A stretch of 21,825 nt of DNA from CAIKZY01 sp044345075 (lineage in GTDB: Bacteria; Actinomycetota; Actinomycetes; S36-B12). The notes under the pieces are model-generated. The model was not told the DNA's origin and searched no databases. It saw nothing but the letters and a program-made list of their open reading frames with translations. The stretch lies in assembly GCA_044345075.1 (NCBI GenBank), contig JBIJBU010000016.1:1-21825 (forward strand), read 5' to 3'. Below, in pieces: positions 7,710-14,627 of this stretch (the first letter of the stretch is position 1; every line of letters begins with the position of its first letter). Both the position numbers and the translations under genes were made by a program.

Positions 7710-7738
7710 TTGCCTTTCCCTTCGTGCCTCGCTAGAAT
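7710..7738 (+). promoter_or_regulatory. Promoter of the D-Ser dehydratase-like gene
   Basis: TTGCCT (7710-7715), 17-bp spacer, TAGAAT (7733-7738). The predicted start near 7745 gives a ~63-nt leader to GTG 7808. Confidence 0.65.
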
Positions 7739-7807
7739 TTTGTACTCGCTGTGATCATGGGATGCAGTGAAGTGACGCTGAGAGTCCTGACCAGAGGAGC
7801 CGAGTTG

Positions 7808-9085
7808 GTGGGTATTCGGGAGATACTCGAGATCGAGTCTCAGCGACCCGCACCCTTCCCTTCCAAGTCTCTGCCTGGTTGGTTCCACGGCTCACTGGCC
7901 GACGTGCGCTCCCGCGGCTGGTCAATTCGGTCGGATGTGCCACTGCCGATCATGACCTTGGATCGCGCTGCACTCCTCCACAACATCGATCTCTTCCACG
8001 GTCACCTCGCTGAGCGTGGCGTTCATCTTGCCCCGCACGCGAAGACAACGATGTGCCCGCGCATCTGGGCAGCGCAACTCGAAGCTGGCGCGTGGGCACT
8101 CACGGTCGCCAACGTCACACAACTCGAGGTATGCGCGCACTATCGAGTACCACGAGTCCTGATCGCGAACGAGGTCGCGTCTTCTTACGACGTTCGCCGA
8201 CTCGCCACGATCGCTTCGGAGAGCTCCTGGATGGAAATCATGTGCCTCGTCGATAGCGTCGCGGCGGTTGAGTTGCTCTCTGAGGCAATGACGGAGTTCT
8301 GCCCCGGCCGTCGTCTTGACGTTCTTGTCGAACTCGGTATGCGTGGAGGAAGAGCCGGGGCGCGGACACTGGAAGATCTCATGACCGTGACCCACGCGGT
8401 GACGAACGCCTCTTCCACCCTTCGACTCGTCGGGATTGAGGGATACGAAGGCATCATCAGTCCTCGCCGCGGCAGCGAACCTCAAGAGACCGTCGATGCT
8501 TACCTGTCGACGTGGGTCGCAGCAGCCGACAGGGTCCTGGAGCTTGTCGAACCGGGAGCACCGCGAATTGTGTCCTCGGGCGGAAGCATCTGGTTTGATC
8601 GGGTGATTGAAGCTTTTGCCCGCGTCACCTCAGACTGCGAACTCGTCATCCGAAGCGGGGGTTACGTCACCCACGATTCCTTGCTCTTCGATGCCGGCTC
8701 ACCACTTGGTTCTACCTCAGTCAGTGACGAGAATGACATGCTTCGCGCGGCCCTGTCGGTCACGGCAGCGGTTCTGTCACGACCAGAGCCACGCCTGGCG
8801 ATCATCGGTGCCGGCGGCAGGGACCTTCCCACGGATGCGGGTTATCCGGTGGTCCTCAGCATCACCGACAGATCAGGCGTGAATCGACCCCTGCCTGAGG
8901 TCACAGTCATCAAGGTCAACGATCAGCATCTCTACCTTGAAGTACCAGCGGATATGGCGTTGCATCCAGGGGACCTCGTGCGTCTGGGGATCTCCCATCC
9001 ATGCACCGCATTCGACAGGTGGCGCATCATCTTGGAGACAGACTCCGATGGCAAGGTCCTGGACGCCGTCGAGACCTACTTCTAA
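7808..9085 (+). CDS. D-serine dehydratase / D-threonine aldolase-like PLP enzyme (fold type III)
   Basis: 425 aa. It has an alanine-racemase-like N-terminal barrel with the PLP lysine in HAKTTMCP (K79), VELGMRGGRAG, SGGS for phosphate binding, and a C-terminal D-Ser-dehydratase-like domain ending in GISHPCTAFDRW (H397, C399), the divalent-metal pair of this family. Members either dehydrate D-serine/D-threonine to a 2-oxoacid plus ammonia, releasing an enamine that RidA hydrolyses, or cleave D-3-hydroxy amino acids to glycine and an aldehyde. Sequence cannot choose between them. GTG 7808 follows AGAGGAG (7793-7799) by 8 bases; TTG 7805 and ATG 7751/7757 are alternatives, the ATGs lacking a site and lying close to the predicted transcript start. 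Its pairing with the deacylase suggests a route from N-acyl-D-amino acid to central metabolites. Confidence 0.88.
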   Translation: MGIREILEIESQRPAPFPSKSLPGWFHGSLADVRSRGWSIRSDVPLPIMTLDRAALLHNIDLFHGHLAERGVHLAPHAKTTMCPRIWAAQLEAGAWALTVANVTQLEVCAHYRVPRVLIANEVASSYDVRRLATIASESSWMEIMCLVDSVAAVELLSEAMTEFCPGRRLDVLVELGMRGGRAGARTLEDLMTVTHAVTNASSTLRLVGIEGYEGIISPRRGSEPQETVDAYLSTWVAAADRVLELVEPGAPRIVSSGGSIWFDRVIEAFARVTSDCELVIRSGGYVTHDSLLFDAGSPLGSTSVSDENDMLRAALSVTAAVLSRPEPRLAIIGAGGRDLPTDAGYPVVLSITDRSGVNRPLPEVTVIKVNDQHLYLEVPADMALHPGDLVRLGISHPCTAFDRWRIILETDSDGKVLDAVETYF

Positions 9086-9162
9086 TGGGGCGCGCAGCGC
9101 ATTCATCCGTCGGCTTGCAGTAATCCACGACGGTCCGAGGCCTGGGATCGCGGGCGATGCCC

Positions 9163-10335
9163 TTACCGAGTCGGTACTGCTCGGAAGGTGAGGGGTAGCG
9201 ACTCAAGGTGGAGCCCGCTGCTGGGCCACTCCACCTTGGGAACCACGTCACCTGCGATCGAGTAGTCGGGAATGCGTCGGTGGAACTCCTCGACAACCAA
9301 GCGCAATTCGCGTCGAGCCAAGTGAGAGCCGACGCAGCGGTGAATTCCCCCTCCGAAGGAAAGGTGCGAGCGGTTGACCGACAGATCGATCTCGCTCGGG
9401 TGCGCCACAGCGAGCGGATCACGATTCGCTGTAGCGATCACGAGATTCACAGCGGCCCCTTGTGGGATCTTCACACCGCACACTTCAACATCTTGAGTCG
9501 TAATGCGCGGAACGGAAAAGGCAGGCGTCTCAATGCGCAAGATCGCTTCGATGATCGGCATCACCGACTCCGGATCGCTCACGATCATCGCGCGGAGATC
9601 GGGACGCTGCGCCAGGTGATACATGGTGAAGCCGATGGAGGCTGTCACGGTGTCAAGGCCAGCGAGGACGAAGAGATAGCACAGGCCGACTACTTCCTGA
9701 TCGGACCATTCGTCGTCGTCTGTCAGGGCCAAGATGCGGCTGAGCATGTCGACACCAGGCCGGTGCCTCTTCCGAGAGATGGTGTCGTCCAGATACGCCA
9801 ATAGTTCTTCGGCGGCTTGGGCTACAGCTGGTACCGGCTCCCCTTGAGGATCGGGGTGGCTGAAGATCACCCGCATCCAGTCGACTAGCTGATCTCGATC
9901 CTCAAGCGGCAGACCGAAAAGAGTGAGCAGTGCCTGCGTGGGATACGGCACTGCGATCTGCGTCACCACGTCGCATTCCCCTGCGCTGACGAATGAGTCG
10001 ATCAAGTCAATGATCTGGCTGCGTAGTGAGCCCTCCATCTCATTCATGACTCTCGGGGACATCATCGGATCGAGAACTCTGCGATAGCGGGCATGATCAG
10101 GTGGGTCGATGGCGATGGGAATCAAAGGCACCCGAGACCCAAGGCCATCGAAGGCACGTGCTGAGGAGAAGATCTCGGGGTGGGTTTGACCAAAACGCAC
10201 CGCTTCATGGCTGGTCAGGAACCAACGGCCATCGGCTTCGTACACTGGCCCGGGAGCAGCAACGACATCCCAGCCCAGCGTTCTGTCGTACGCCATAGGC
10301 GCGGTGAAGAACGGATTGCTGAGAGGTTCGTTCAC
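9163..10335 (-). CDS. Cytochrome P450
   Basis: 390 aa, a soluble bacterial class I P450 without membrane anchor. Visible motifs: DPPDHARYRR (78-86, typical of the family), I-helix AGLDT (225-229), ExxR as E263-R267 and the heme loop FGGGIHRCVG (327-336, ligand Cys334). It would insert one oxygen atom into an organic substrate using electrons from a ferredoxin; the divergent gene at 10513 encodes one. The start is GTG 10335 with AGGAGG 4 bases upstream, slightly short spacing; ATG at codon 14 is an alternative. It lies under operator 5, so it belongs to the same catabolic regulon as the D-amino-acid genes. No ferredoxin reductase is encoded in the window. I cannot assign a CYP family number. 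Confidence 0.95.
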   Translation of the reverse strand: MNEPLSNPFFTAPMAYDRTLGWDVVAAPGPVYEADGRWFLTSHEAVRFGQTHPEIFSSARAFDGLGSRVPLIPIAIDPPDHARYRRVLDPMMSPRVMNEMEGSLRSQIIDLIDSFVSAGECDVVTQIAVPYPTQALLTLFGLPLEDRDQLVDWMRVIFSHPDPQGEPVPAVAQAAEELLAYLDDTISRKRHRPGVDMLSRILALTDDDEWSDQEVVGLCYLFVLAGLDTVTASIGFTMYHLAQRPDLRAMIVSDPESVMPIIEAILRIETPAFSVPRITTQDVEVCGVKIPQGAAVNLVIATANRDPLAVAHPSEIDLSVNRSHLSFGGGIHRCVGSHLARRELRLVVEEFHRRIPDYSIAGDVVPKVEWPSSGLHLESLPLTFRAVPTR

Positions 10336-10379
10336 GGTTCCTCCTGGGGCATCAGCTCGTGGGACGAGTCTGAACTCAA

Positions 10380-10394
10380 TCTGGTCAGACCAAT
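10380..10394. promoter_or_regulatory. Regulon operator 5 (P450 side)
   Basis: TCTGGTCAGACCAAT, an almost perfect dyad that overlaps the P450 -10 box and predicted start. Confidence 0.8.
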
Positions 10395-10421
10395 AATAGC
10401 GTAGTGAGCGTTATTCCTGAA
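10393..10421 (-). promoter_or_regulatory. Promoter of the P450 gene
   Basis: On the minus strand, -10 TATTAT (10398-10393) and a weak -35 TTCAGG (10421-10416) at 17 bp. The leader is about 50 nt. Confidence 0.45.
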
Positions 10422-10443
10422 ATAATCCGCGAGAATTGGTAAG

Positions 10444-10458
10444 TTTGGTCCCACCAAT
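10444..10458. promoter_or_regulatory. Regulon operator 6 (ferredoxin side)
   Basis: TTTGGTCCCACCAAT, 64 bp centre to centre from operator 5. It lies directly upstream of the ferredoxin -35 box. Confidence 0.8.
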
Positions 10459-10459
10459 G

Positions 10460-10488
10460 GTGACATATCGTGGACATAACTGTCTAGG
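10460..10488 (+). promoter_or_regulatory. Candidate promoter of the ferredoxin-NHL operon
   Basis: GTGACA (10460-10465), 17-bp spacer, then a poor -10 TCTAGG (10483-10488); TAGGGA two bases later is an alternative. The placement relative to the operator matches the other promoters of this type. Confidence 0.4.
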
Positions 10489-10512
10489 GATGGGCGAAGG
10501 GAGTCAGCCGGC

Positions 10513-10716
10513 ATGAAGGTAGGTATCGACGCGACGAGGTGTTCGGGTCACGGGCTGTGCTACGCCGTTGCGGGGGAGCTATTCGAGGATGACGACAACG
10601 GATTCGGCCGAGTCAGGGCCGAGTTTTCTCAAGGAGATATTCCGGAGTCGTTGATCGAGGCTGCCGAATCCGCCGCCAGCAACTGCCCTGAACAAGCCAT
10701 CCATCTCGCCGATTAG
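10513..10716 (+). CDS. P450-type [3Fe-4S] ferredoxin
   Basis: 67 aa. The cluster motif is CSGHGLC (C10, H13, C16) with the distal CP at C58. Three cysteines with His in the place of the fourth is characteristic of the small ferredoxins that feed actinobacterial P450s and usually carry a [3Fe-4S] cluster. The rest is acidic (ELFEDDDNGFG), as usual. ATG 10513 follows AAGGGAG by about 9 bases. It is divergent from the P450 gene, under operator 6, and 25 bp ahead of the NHL propeller gene, so it is probably the redox partner of the P450. The electron source (a reductase) must be encoded elsewhere. Confidence 0.93.
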   Translation: MKVGIDATRCSGHGLCYAVAGELFEDDDNGFGRVRAEFSQGDIPESLIEAAESAASNCPEQAIHLAD

Positions 10717-10741
10717 TCCGGCGTCGCGGGGAGTCGAGAAC

Positions 10742-11782
10742 GTGAATCCCATGGAGCCCTGGATGGGCATCAACGGTCGGATCGCCTTTCGCTGGAGTGA
10801 ACTCGGGGATCCGCAGCAGGTAATCGGCTCGTCAACGGGATGGGCTCACCATGGCATCGCGCTGACAAGCACCGGCGACGTGGTGACCTTCGCCCCCGAT
10901 CGACCCGAGGTCAGGATTACTTCACCCGACGGTGAACTCCGACGAGTCTGGGAAGCTCCGGTGTCGACAGGCCATGGACTGACCATCGCGACCACCGACG
11001 GAGATGAATCACTGTGGATTGCCGACAACGGTGACTCCCTGCTGCCGCAGCCGGATGGAAGTTACGCCAGCGCCCACGCTGCCGGAGAGAGATTCCACGG
11101 GTCGGTGGTCCAGATGACTCTGGATGGCGAGGAGATACGTCGTCTACCTGTCCCTCCTCACCCTGCCTATGGCTCGGGGCGGTTCTGTCCCACGGATGTC
11201 GCTGTCAACGAGACGCAGTGCGGCGGGGACGGTCATGTCTGGGTTGCCGATGGATATGGCGAGTCATTGGTGCATGAGTTCGATGAGCACGGTGCGTGGT
11301 TGCGAACGCTCACAGGTGAGACCGGTCTCGGACGCTTCCTTGAACCGCACGCAGTGTTCATCGATCACCGCAAGGAGGTGCCCGAGCTCTATGTGGCTGA
11401 TCGCGGACATTCCCGTATTCAGGTATTCGACTTGGACGGCACTTTTCTGCGTGGTGTCGGAGTGGGGGAACTCATCAGCCCGGGTGGGTTTGCGAAGTTC
11501 GGGACCGGATTGCTCGTAGCGGAACTCGACGCCAGGATCACGATCCTCGGACCAGACGACGAGATCGTCGAGCGATTCGGGGAAGGGACGATGGCCGATC
11601 GCGAGGTTGCCGGGTGGCCGAACAGTGTCTCACCGACGGGGGAAATCGTGCGCCCAGTGCTTGAGCCCGGTGTTCTCCGGACTCCCCATGGCATCACGGC
11701 CGATGCGGAGGGCAATGTCTACGTATCGGAGTGGCTCGTGGGTGGGCGCGTTATCAAGCTTGCACCCGTCACGCCCCACTAG
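10742..11782 (+). CDS. NHL-repeat beta-propeller resembling peptidyl-alpha-hydroxyglycine lyase (PAL)
   Basis: 346 aa, no signal peptide, so probably cytoplasmic. Propeller repeats recur (LWIADNG, VWVADGYGES, LYVADRGHSRIQVF, VYVSEW). The arrangement matches the lyase half of eukaryotic peptidylglycine alpha-amidating enzyme: GHGL (H78), CPTDVAV, DGY (Y172), EPHAVFID (H203), ADRGHSR (R221) and TPHGITAD (H316). These correspond to its three zinc histidines and active-site Tyr; the Met next to the last His is Thr here. PAL splits an N-acyl-alpha-hydroxyglycine into an amide and glyoxylate. Co-transcription with a ferredoxin and divergence from a P450 suggest the P450 makes the hydroxylated precursor. 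GTG 10742 follows GGGGAG by 8 bases; ATG 10751 is possible. A non-enzymatic NHL protein or a lactonase cannot be excluded. Confidence 0.75.
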   Translation: MNPMEPWMGINGRIAFRWSELGDPQQVIGSSTGWAHHGIALTSTGDVVTFAPDRPEVRITSPDGELRRVWEAPVSTGHGLTIATTDGDESLWIADNGDSLLPQPDGSYASAHAAGERFHGSVVQMTLDGEEIRRLPVPPHPAYGSGRFCPTDVAVNETQCGGDGHVWVADGYGESLVHEFDEHGAWLRTLTGETGLGRFLEPHAVFIDHRKEVPELYVADRGHSRIQVFDLDGTFLRGVGVGELISPGGFAKFGTGLLVAELDARITILGPDDEIVERFGEGTMADREVAGWPNSVSPTGEIVRPVLEPGVLRTPHGITADAEGNVYVSEWLVGGRVIKLAPVTPH

Positions 11783-11792
11783 CAAGAGTGAT

Positions 11793-11823
11793 GACCACCG
11801 ACCTACCTTGTAGGTGGATGGTC
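11793..11823. terminator. Candidate bidirectional terminator between NHL and RraA-like genes
   Basis: Arms 11793-11806 and 11810-11823 form a 14-bp stem with two mismatches and a 3-base loop, with the perfect inner part ACCTAC/GTAGGT. It lies in the 82-bp gap between two convergent genes. There is no clear T-tract on either side. Confidence 0.55.
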
Positions 11824-11864
11824 GTGAAGAGTGAGTCGCGGAAGTGTCCTTCTTGCGAACAAGC

Positions 11865-12527
11865 TCAGATGTGGCCGTGCTTCTCGAAGCTAGTCATGGG
11901 AGGAGTGCCCTCCGCCGCTTCACTTCGAACGGCCGCCTCTGCTGCATCGATCGACTCAGCTTCGAGCAGCACCCGCTCACTGTCGGCTCGCGGAATGATC
12001 ACGATGCCGTCGAAGTCGGCCACCACCATGTCACCAGGGTTCACTGTGACTCCTCCGATGGAAACTGCAACCTGCGACGCTTCCATCTCCCATCGTCCGA
12101 TCGCATTAGTGGGCGATAACTCGGAGTAGAACACCTGGAAGCCGATGTTCCGCAGACCCTCGGTATCGCGCAGGTTGCCCTCGAGGATTACTCCCTGACA
12201 CCCCTTCGCTTGAGCCGCGTTCGCCGTGAGTTCTCCGAAGTGACCCACGGTGCTATTCGGATTCACCGACACAAGGATGCAGTCGGGCGTCAATTCCTCA
12301 AAGACGCGCAGGTAGGGCTCGATAAGCGGGATTCCCTCGTCCCACGTCACCGGTGCAATGGCTCGCCCGAGAACGGTGTATGCCTCGCCGACGATCCTTG
12401 TCTCGGGTAGGAGCGGCCGGAGGCGACTTGGCAACACTTGCTCGTTGATGCCCAGGGCGTACAGCGCATCGCAGACCACCGGCACAGGCACGGCTCGGTA
12501 TCTGGAGCACATTTCGGCGCGATCCAA
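11865..12527 (-). CDS. RraA-like protein (4-hydroxy-4-methyl-2-oxoglutarate aldolase / dimethylmenaquinone methyltransferase-like family)
   Basis: 220 aa. The family signature is present: GELTANAAQAKGCQG (98 onward) and EGNLRDTEGL with the R120-D121 pair that, in aldolase members, binds the substrate carboxylate and a divalent metal. Characterised members are class II pyruvate aldolases that also decarboxylate oxaloacetate; others (RraA) are RNase E regulators, and the methyltransferase name is historical. In this catabolic setting a C-C lyase or decarboxylase role is more likely. The start is TTG 12527 with AAGGAAG about 6-8 bases upstream, the same leader as in RidA-2; the alternative ATG 5 codons in has no site. 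It follows RidA-2 by 57 bp on the same strand, presumably one transcript. Confidence 0.85.
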   Translation of the reverse strand: MDRAEMCSRYRAVPVPVVCDALYALGINEQVLPSRLRPLLPETRIVGEAYTVLGRAIAPVTWDEGIPLIEPYLRVFEELTPDCILVSVNPNSTVGHFGELTANAAQAKGCQGVILEGNLRDTEGLRNIGFQVFYSELSPTNAIGRWEMEASQVAVSIGGVTVNPGDMVVADFDGIVIIPRADSERVLLEAESIDAAEAAVRSEAAEGTPPMTSFEKHGHI

Positions 12528-12584
12528 TGTTCTCTTCCTTGTCAGTGTGAAGTGCTTATCTGTGTGTTGTCTCCGTGCGGAGAA

Positions 12585-13013
12585 CTACTTCAGGGGCAGG
12601 TAGGCAGTGCCCTCGATTTCGACGAGGAAAGGTCCGTAGATCTTTGCCTGAACAGTGGTGCGAGCCGGAGGCCGCACGGGGAAGATCTCGGAGTAGACAC
12701 GGTTGTACGCGTGGAAATCTCGGTCAACATCGCGCAAGAAGGTATTGACCTTCACGAGGTCACTCAGACTTCCACCCGCGGCCCTCAAGATCGCATTGAG
12801 GTTGGCGAGCGCCTGCCGAGTCTCAGCCTCGATGCCGCCTTCGATCCTTTCGCCCGGCATCCAGCGGAACCCTTCGCCCGACTCGCCGGTTCCCGGGAGG
12901 AGACCCACGTTGCCGGACACGAACACGAAATCGCCGGCCCTGATTGCCTGGGACAGGAACGGATACTCCACCGGGCCGTCGCTTCCGGGGTGGATCACAT
13001 CAGCAGTTGTCAT
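12585..13013 (-). CDS. RidA/YjgF family protein (RidA-2)
   Basis: 142 aa, paralogue of RidA-1 with the same landmarks: FVFVSGNVG, WMPGE, GGIEAET, ANLNAILRAAGG, KVNTFLRDVDRDF, PARTTVQAKIYG with the conserved active-site Arg, and LVEIEGTAYLP. The RD-DF and NRVY stretches are shared between the two. The start ATG 13013 has AAGGAAG 4 bases upstream; the frame extends to 13112 but crosses the promoter and operator 7. It is first gene of the RidA-2/RraA-like unit, divergent from the ABC operon. Its role is probably enamine/imine hydrolysis within the pathway; why two copies are needed is unknown. Confidence 0.9.
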   Translation of the reverse strand: MTTADVIHPGSDGPVEYPFLSQAIRAGDFVFVSGNVGLLPGTGESGEGFRWMPGERIEGGIEAETRQALANLNAILRAAGGSLSDLVKVNTFLRDVDRDFHAYNRVYSEIFPVRPPARTTVQAKIYGPFLVEIEGTAYLPLK

Positions 13014-13035
13014 TGTTCTTCCTTCAGCCTGGAGG

Positions 13036-13050
13036 TTTGGTCTGACCAAA
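13036..13050. promoter_or_regulatory. Regulon operator 7 (RidA-2 side)
   Basis: TTTGGTCTGACCAAA, a perfect 15-bp palindrome about its centre base. It sits directly downstream of the RidA-2 -10 box and covers the predicted start. Confidence 0.9.
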
Positions 13051-13078
13051 TACTGGCAATATCCCCAGTCAATGTCAA
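13050..13078 (-). promoter_or_regulatory. Promoter of the RidA-2/RraA-like unit
   Basis: On the minus strand, a perfect TTGACA (13078-13073), 17-bp spacer, CAGTAT (13055-13050). The leader is about 30 nt. Confidence 0.7.
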
Positions 13079-13098
13079 GAATCCATAACGAATCTTCA

Positions 13099-13113
13099 TT
13101 TGGCCCGACCAAT
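13099..13113. promoter_or_regulatory. Regulon operator 8 (ABC operon side)
   Basis: TTTGGCCCGACCAAT, 63 bp centre to centre from operator 7. It ends 3 bp before the -35 box of the ABC operon. Confidence 0.85.
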
Positions 13114-13116
13114 CGC

Positions 13117-13145
13117 TTGACAGTGCTGGCCCCGGGTTCTACCGT
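13117..13145 (+). promoter_or_regulatory. Promoter of the ABC-E1 operon
   Basis: TTGACA (13117-13122), 17-bp spacer, TACCGT (13140-13145). The predicted leader to ATG 13248 is about 96 nt. Confidence 0.65.
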
Positions 13146-13247
13146 TTCGCCACCCGCCGCCTATCGCAGACGTCGGTCGGGTCGTTCGAGACGGGCACCC
13201 GAAGTCGCATCAGACCTTGGCGCGACAACCACTTCAAAGGAGCAGTC

Positions 13248-14573
13248 ATGACGCTAGACAGGCCAGTTGGCCGCAGGCGCAAGAAGGTTGGGGCGGCGAT
13301 TGTGGGCTTGACCGCCGCCAGTTCCCTCGTCCTTGCCGCATGCGGTGGTAGCAGCACCACCAGCACGTCAACCGCAGCAGCTTCCAGCGAGCCCTCCGCC
13401 GCGGCTTCGGCCACGGGTCTGGCTCCTGCCGAGATCACTCTCTTCATGGGTCCGTACAGCGACAAGACCCCTGATGCAATGAACACCATCGTCGCGAATT
13501 TCCAGGCCGCCAACCCCGGAGTCACTGTCAGTTACCAGACAGCACCGTGGGAGACGTACGACGAAAAGATTTCGACGCTTGCAAAGGCTGGCGATGGACC
13601 GGCCGTGGCCATGGATTACACCTTCGGCAAGTTCGTCACCGATGGTTTCCTGCGCCCGGTCGAAGAATGGGTTCCGCCGGAGCTCCTCGCTGACATCTAC
13701 CCGGCACTTCTCGCCCCGGGCAATGGCTATGCCATCCCTGACCTCGCCTCAGTGCGCGGAAGCTTCCTGAACACAGCGCTCACCGAGAAGGCTGGCATCA
13801 CAGCTGCACCGACCACCCTCGATGAGCTGACGGCGGCACTCAAGGCGCTGAAGGCCGCTGATCCCAAGGTGACTCCTATGGGCTTCGTGTCCTCCAGCGA
13901 TGACGTCGGAGCCTCGTTCTCCTACTACCTCTTCGGTGTTGGCGGCGAGTGGATCGACGCGTCGGGCAAGTACCTGCTGAACAGCCCCAAGAGCGTTGAG
14001 GCACTGACCTACATCAAGGGTCTCTACGACGAGGGTCTCATCGAGCAGGACGTCACTGCCAACCGCGGTGCGCAGGAGGAGCGGTTCCTCGCAGGCAAGA
14101 CGGCGATCATGCCCACGGGCAACTTCTTCGTCGCGACGCTCAAGGACAAGGCGCCGGATCTTGCGTACCAGGTTGGTCCGACTCCTCATGGAACTGATGT
14201 CGCACCCTTCGCCGTGGCCGTCACTGATTACTTCCTCGGGTTCAAGCAGAAGACTCCCGAACAAGATGCTGCGGGCTCGGCTCTCGTGAAGTTCATCATG
14301 ACCCCGGAGAACTACGTTCCGTGGCTCGCCGGCGACGGGTTCCTTCCCGTCACGGCTTCGGCAGCGGATGCATTCCGTGCCGCTGCTCCGGAGCAGGCTC
14401 CGTTCCTCGACAACCTCGCGTCTGCCAAGTTCTTCCCGAGTGGCGACGCACGCTGGGCAAAGGTCAATGAGACTATGTCGAAGGCAATCCAGTCCGTGCT
14501 GCTGGGACGTGAGGGTGTCCAGGAAGCGCTGGACGCAGCACAGGCCGCGATTGACAAGCTGCCAGCCGAGTAA
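13248..14573 (+). CDS. ABC transporter extracellular solute-binding lipoprotein (family 1, sugar type)
   Basis: 441 aa. A twin-charged n-region RRRKK is followed by a hydrophobic stretch and the lipobox LAAC (Cys32), so the mature protein is a lipid-anchored binding protein outside the membrane. A Ser/Thr/Ala-rich linker (about 33-57) precedes the periplasmic-binding fold beginning EITLFMGP. Typical family 1 blocks follow: FQAANPGVTVSY, VTPMGF, GGEWIDASGKY, GLYDEGLI, GKTAIMPTGNF and a late GDGFLPV. Family 1 proteins usually bind mono- or oligosaccharides, glycerol phosphate or similar polar compounds. ATG 13248 has AAAGGAG 5 bases upstream. It is the first gene of a seven-gene operon under operator 8. 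The ligand cannot be named. Confidence 0.93.
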   Translation: MTLDRPVGRRRKKVGAAIVGLTAASSLVLAACGGSSTTSTSTAAASSEPSAAASATGLAPAEITLFMGPYSDKTPDAMNTIVANFQAANPGVTVSYQTAPWETYDEKISTLAKAGDGPAVAMDYTFGKFVTDGFLRPVEEWVPPELLADIYPALLAPGNGYAIPDLASVRGSFLNTALTEKAGITAAPTTLDELTAALKALKAADPKVTPMGFVSSSDDVGASFSYYLFGVGGEWIDASGKYLLNSPKSVEALTYIKGLYDEGLIEQDVTANRGAQEERFLAGKTAIMPTGNFFVATLKDKAPDLAYQVGPTPHGTDVAPFAVAVTDYFLGFKQKTPEQDAAGSALVKFIMTPENYVPWLAGDGFLPVTASAADAFRAAAPEQAPFLDNLASAKFFPSGDARWAKVNETMSKAIQSVLLGREGVQEALDAAQAAIDKLPAE

Positions 14574-14627
14574 CGAGCAACACCAATCAAGTCCCGATCA
14601 GGGAGCAGTCATGGGAAGGAAGATGTC

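Noticed and set aside
9086..9162. Possible terminator hairpin between the PLP enzyme and P450 genes (GGG-ATC/GAT-G-CCC near 9144-9162)
   Set aside because: The stem is short and bulged, with no T-tract; not strong enough to call.
13014..13112. 33-codon N-terminal extension of RidA-2
   Set aside because: It would run across operator 7 and the -10/-35 boxes. The family N-terminus and ribosome site fit ATG 13013.
14173..14188. TTGGTCCGACTCC, an operator-like half site inside the binding-protein gene
   Set aside because: Only the left arm fits. It lies inside coding sequence in a codon context that explains it, with no promoter nearby.
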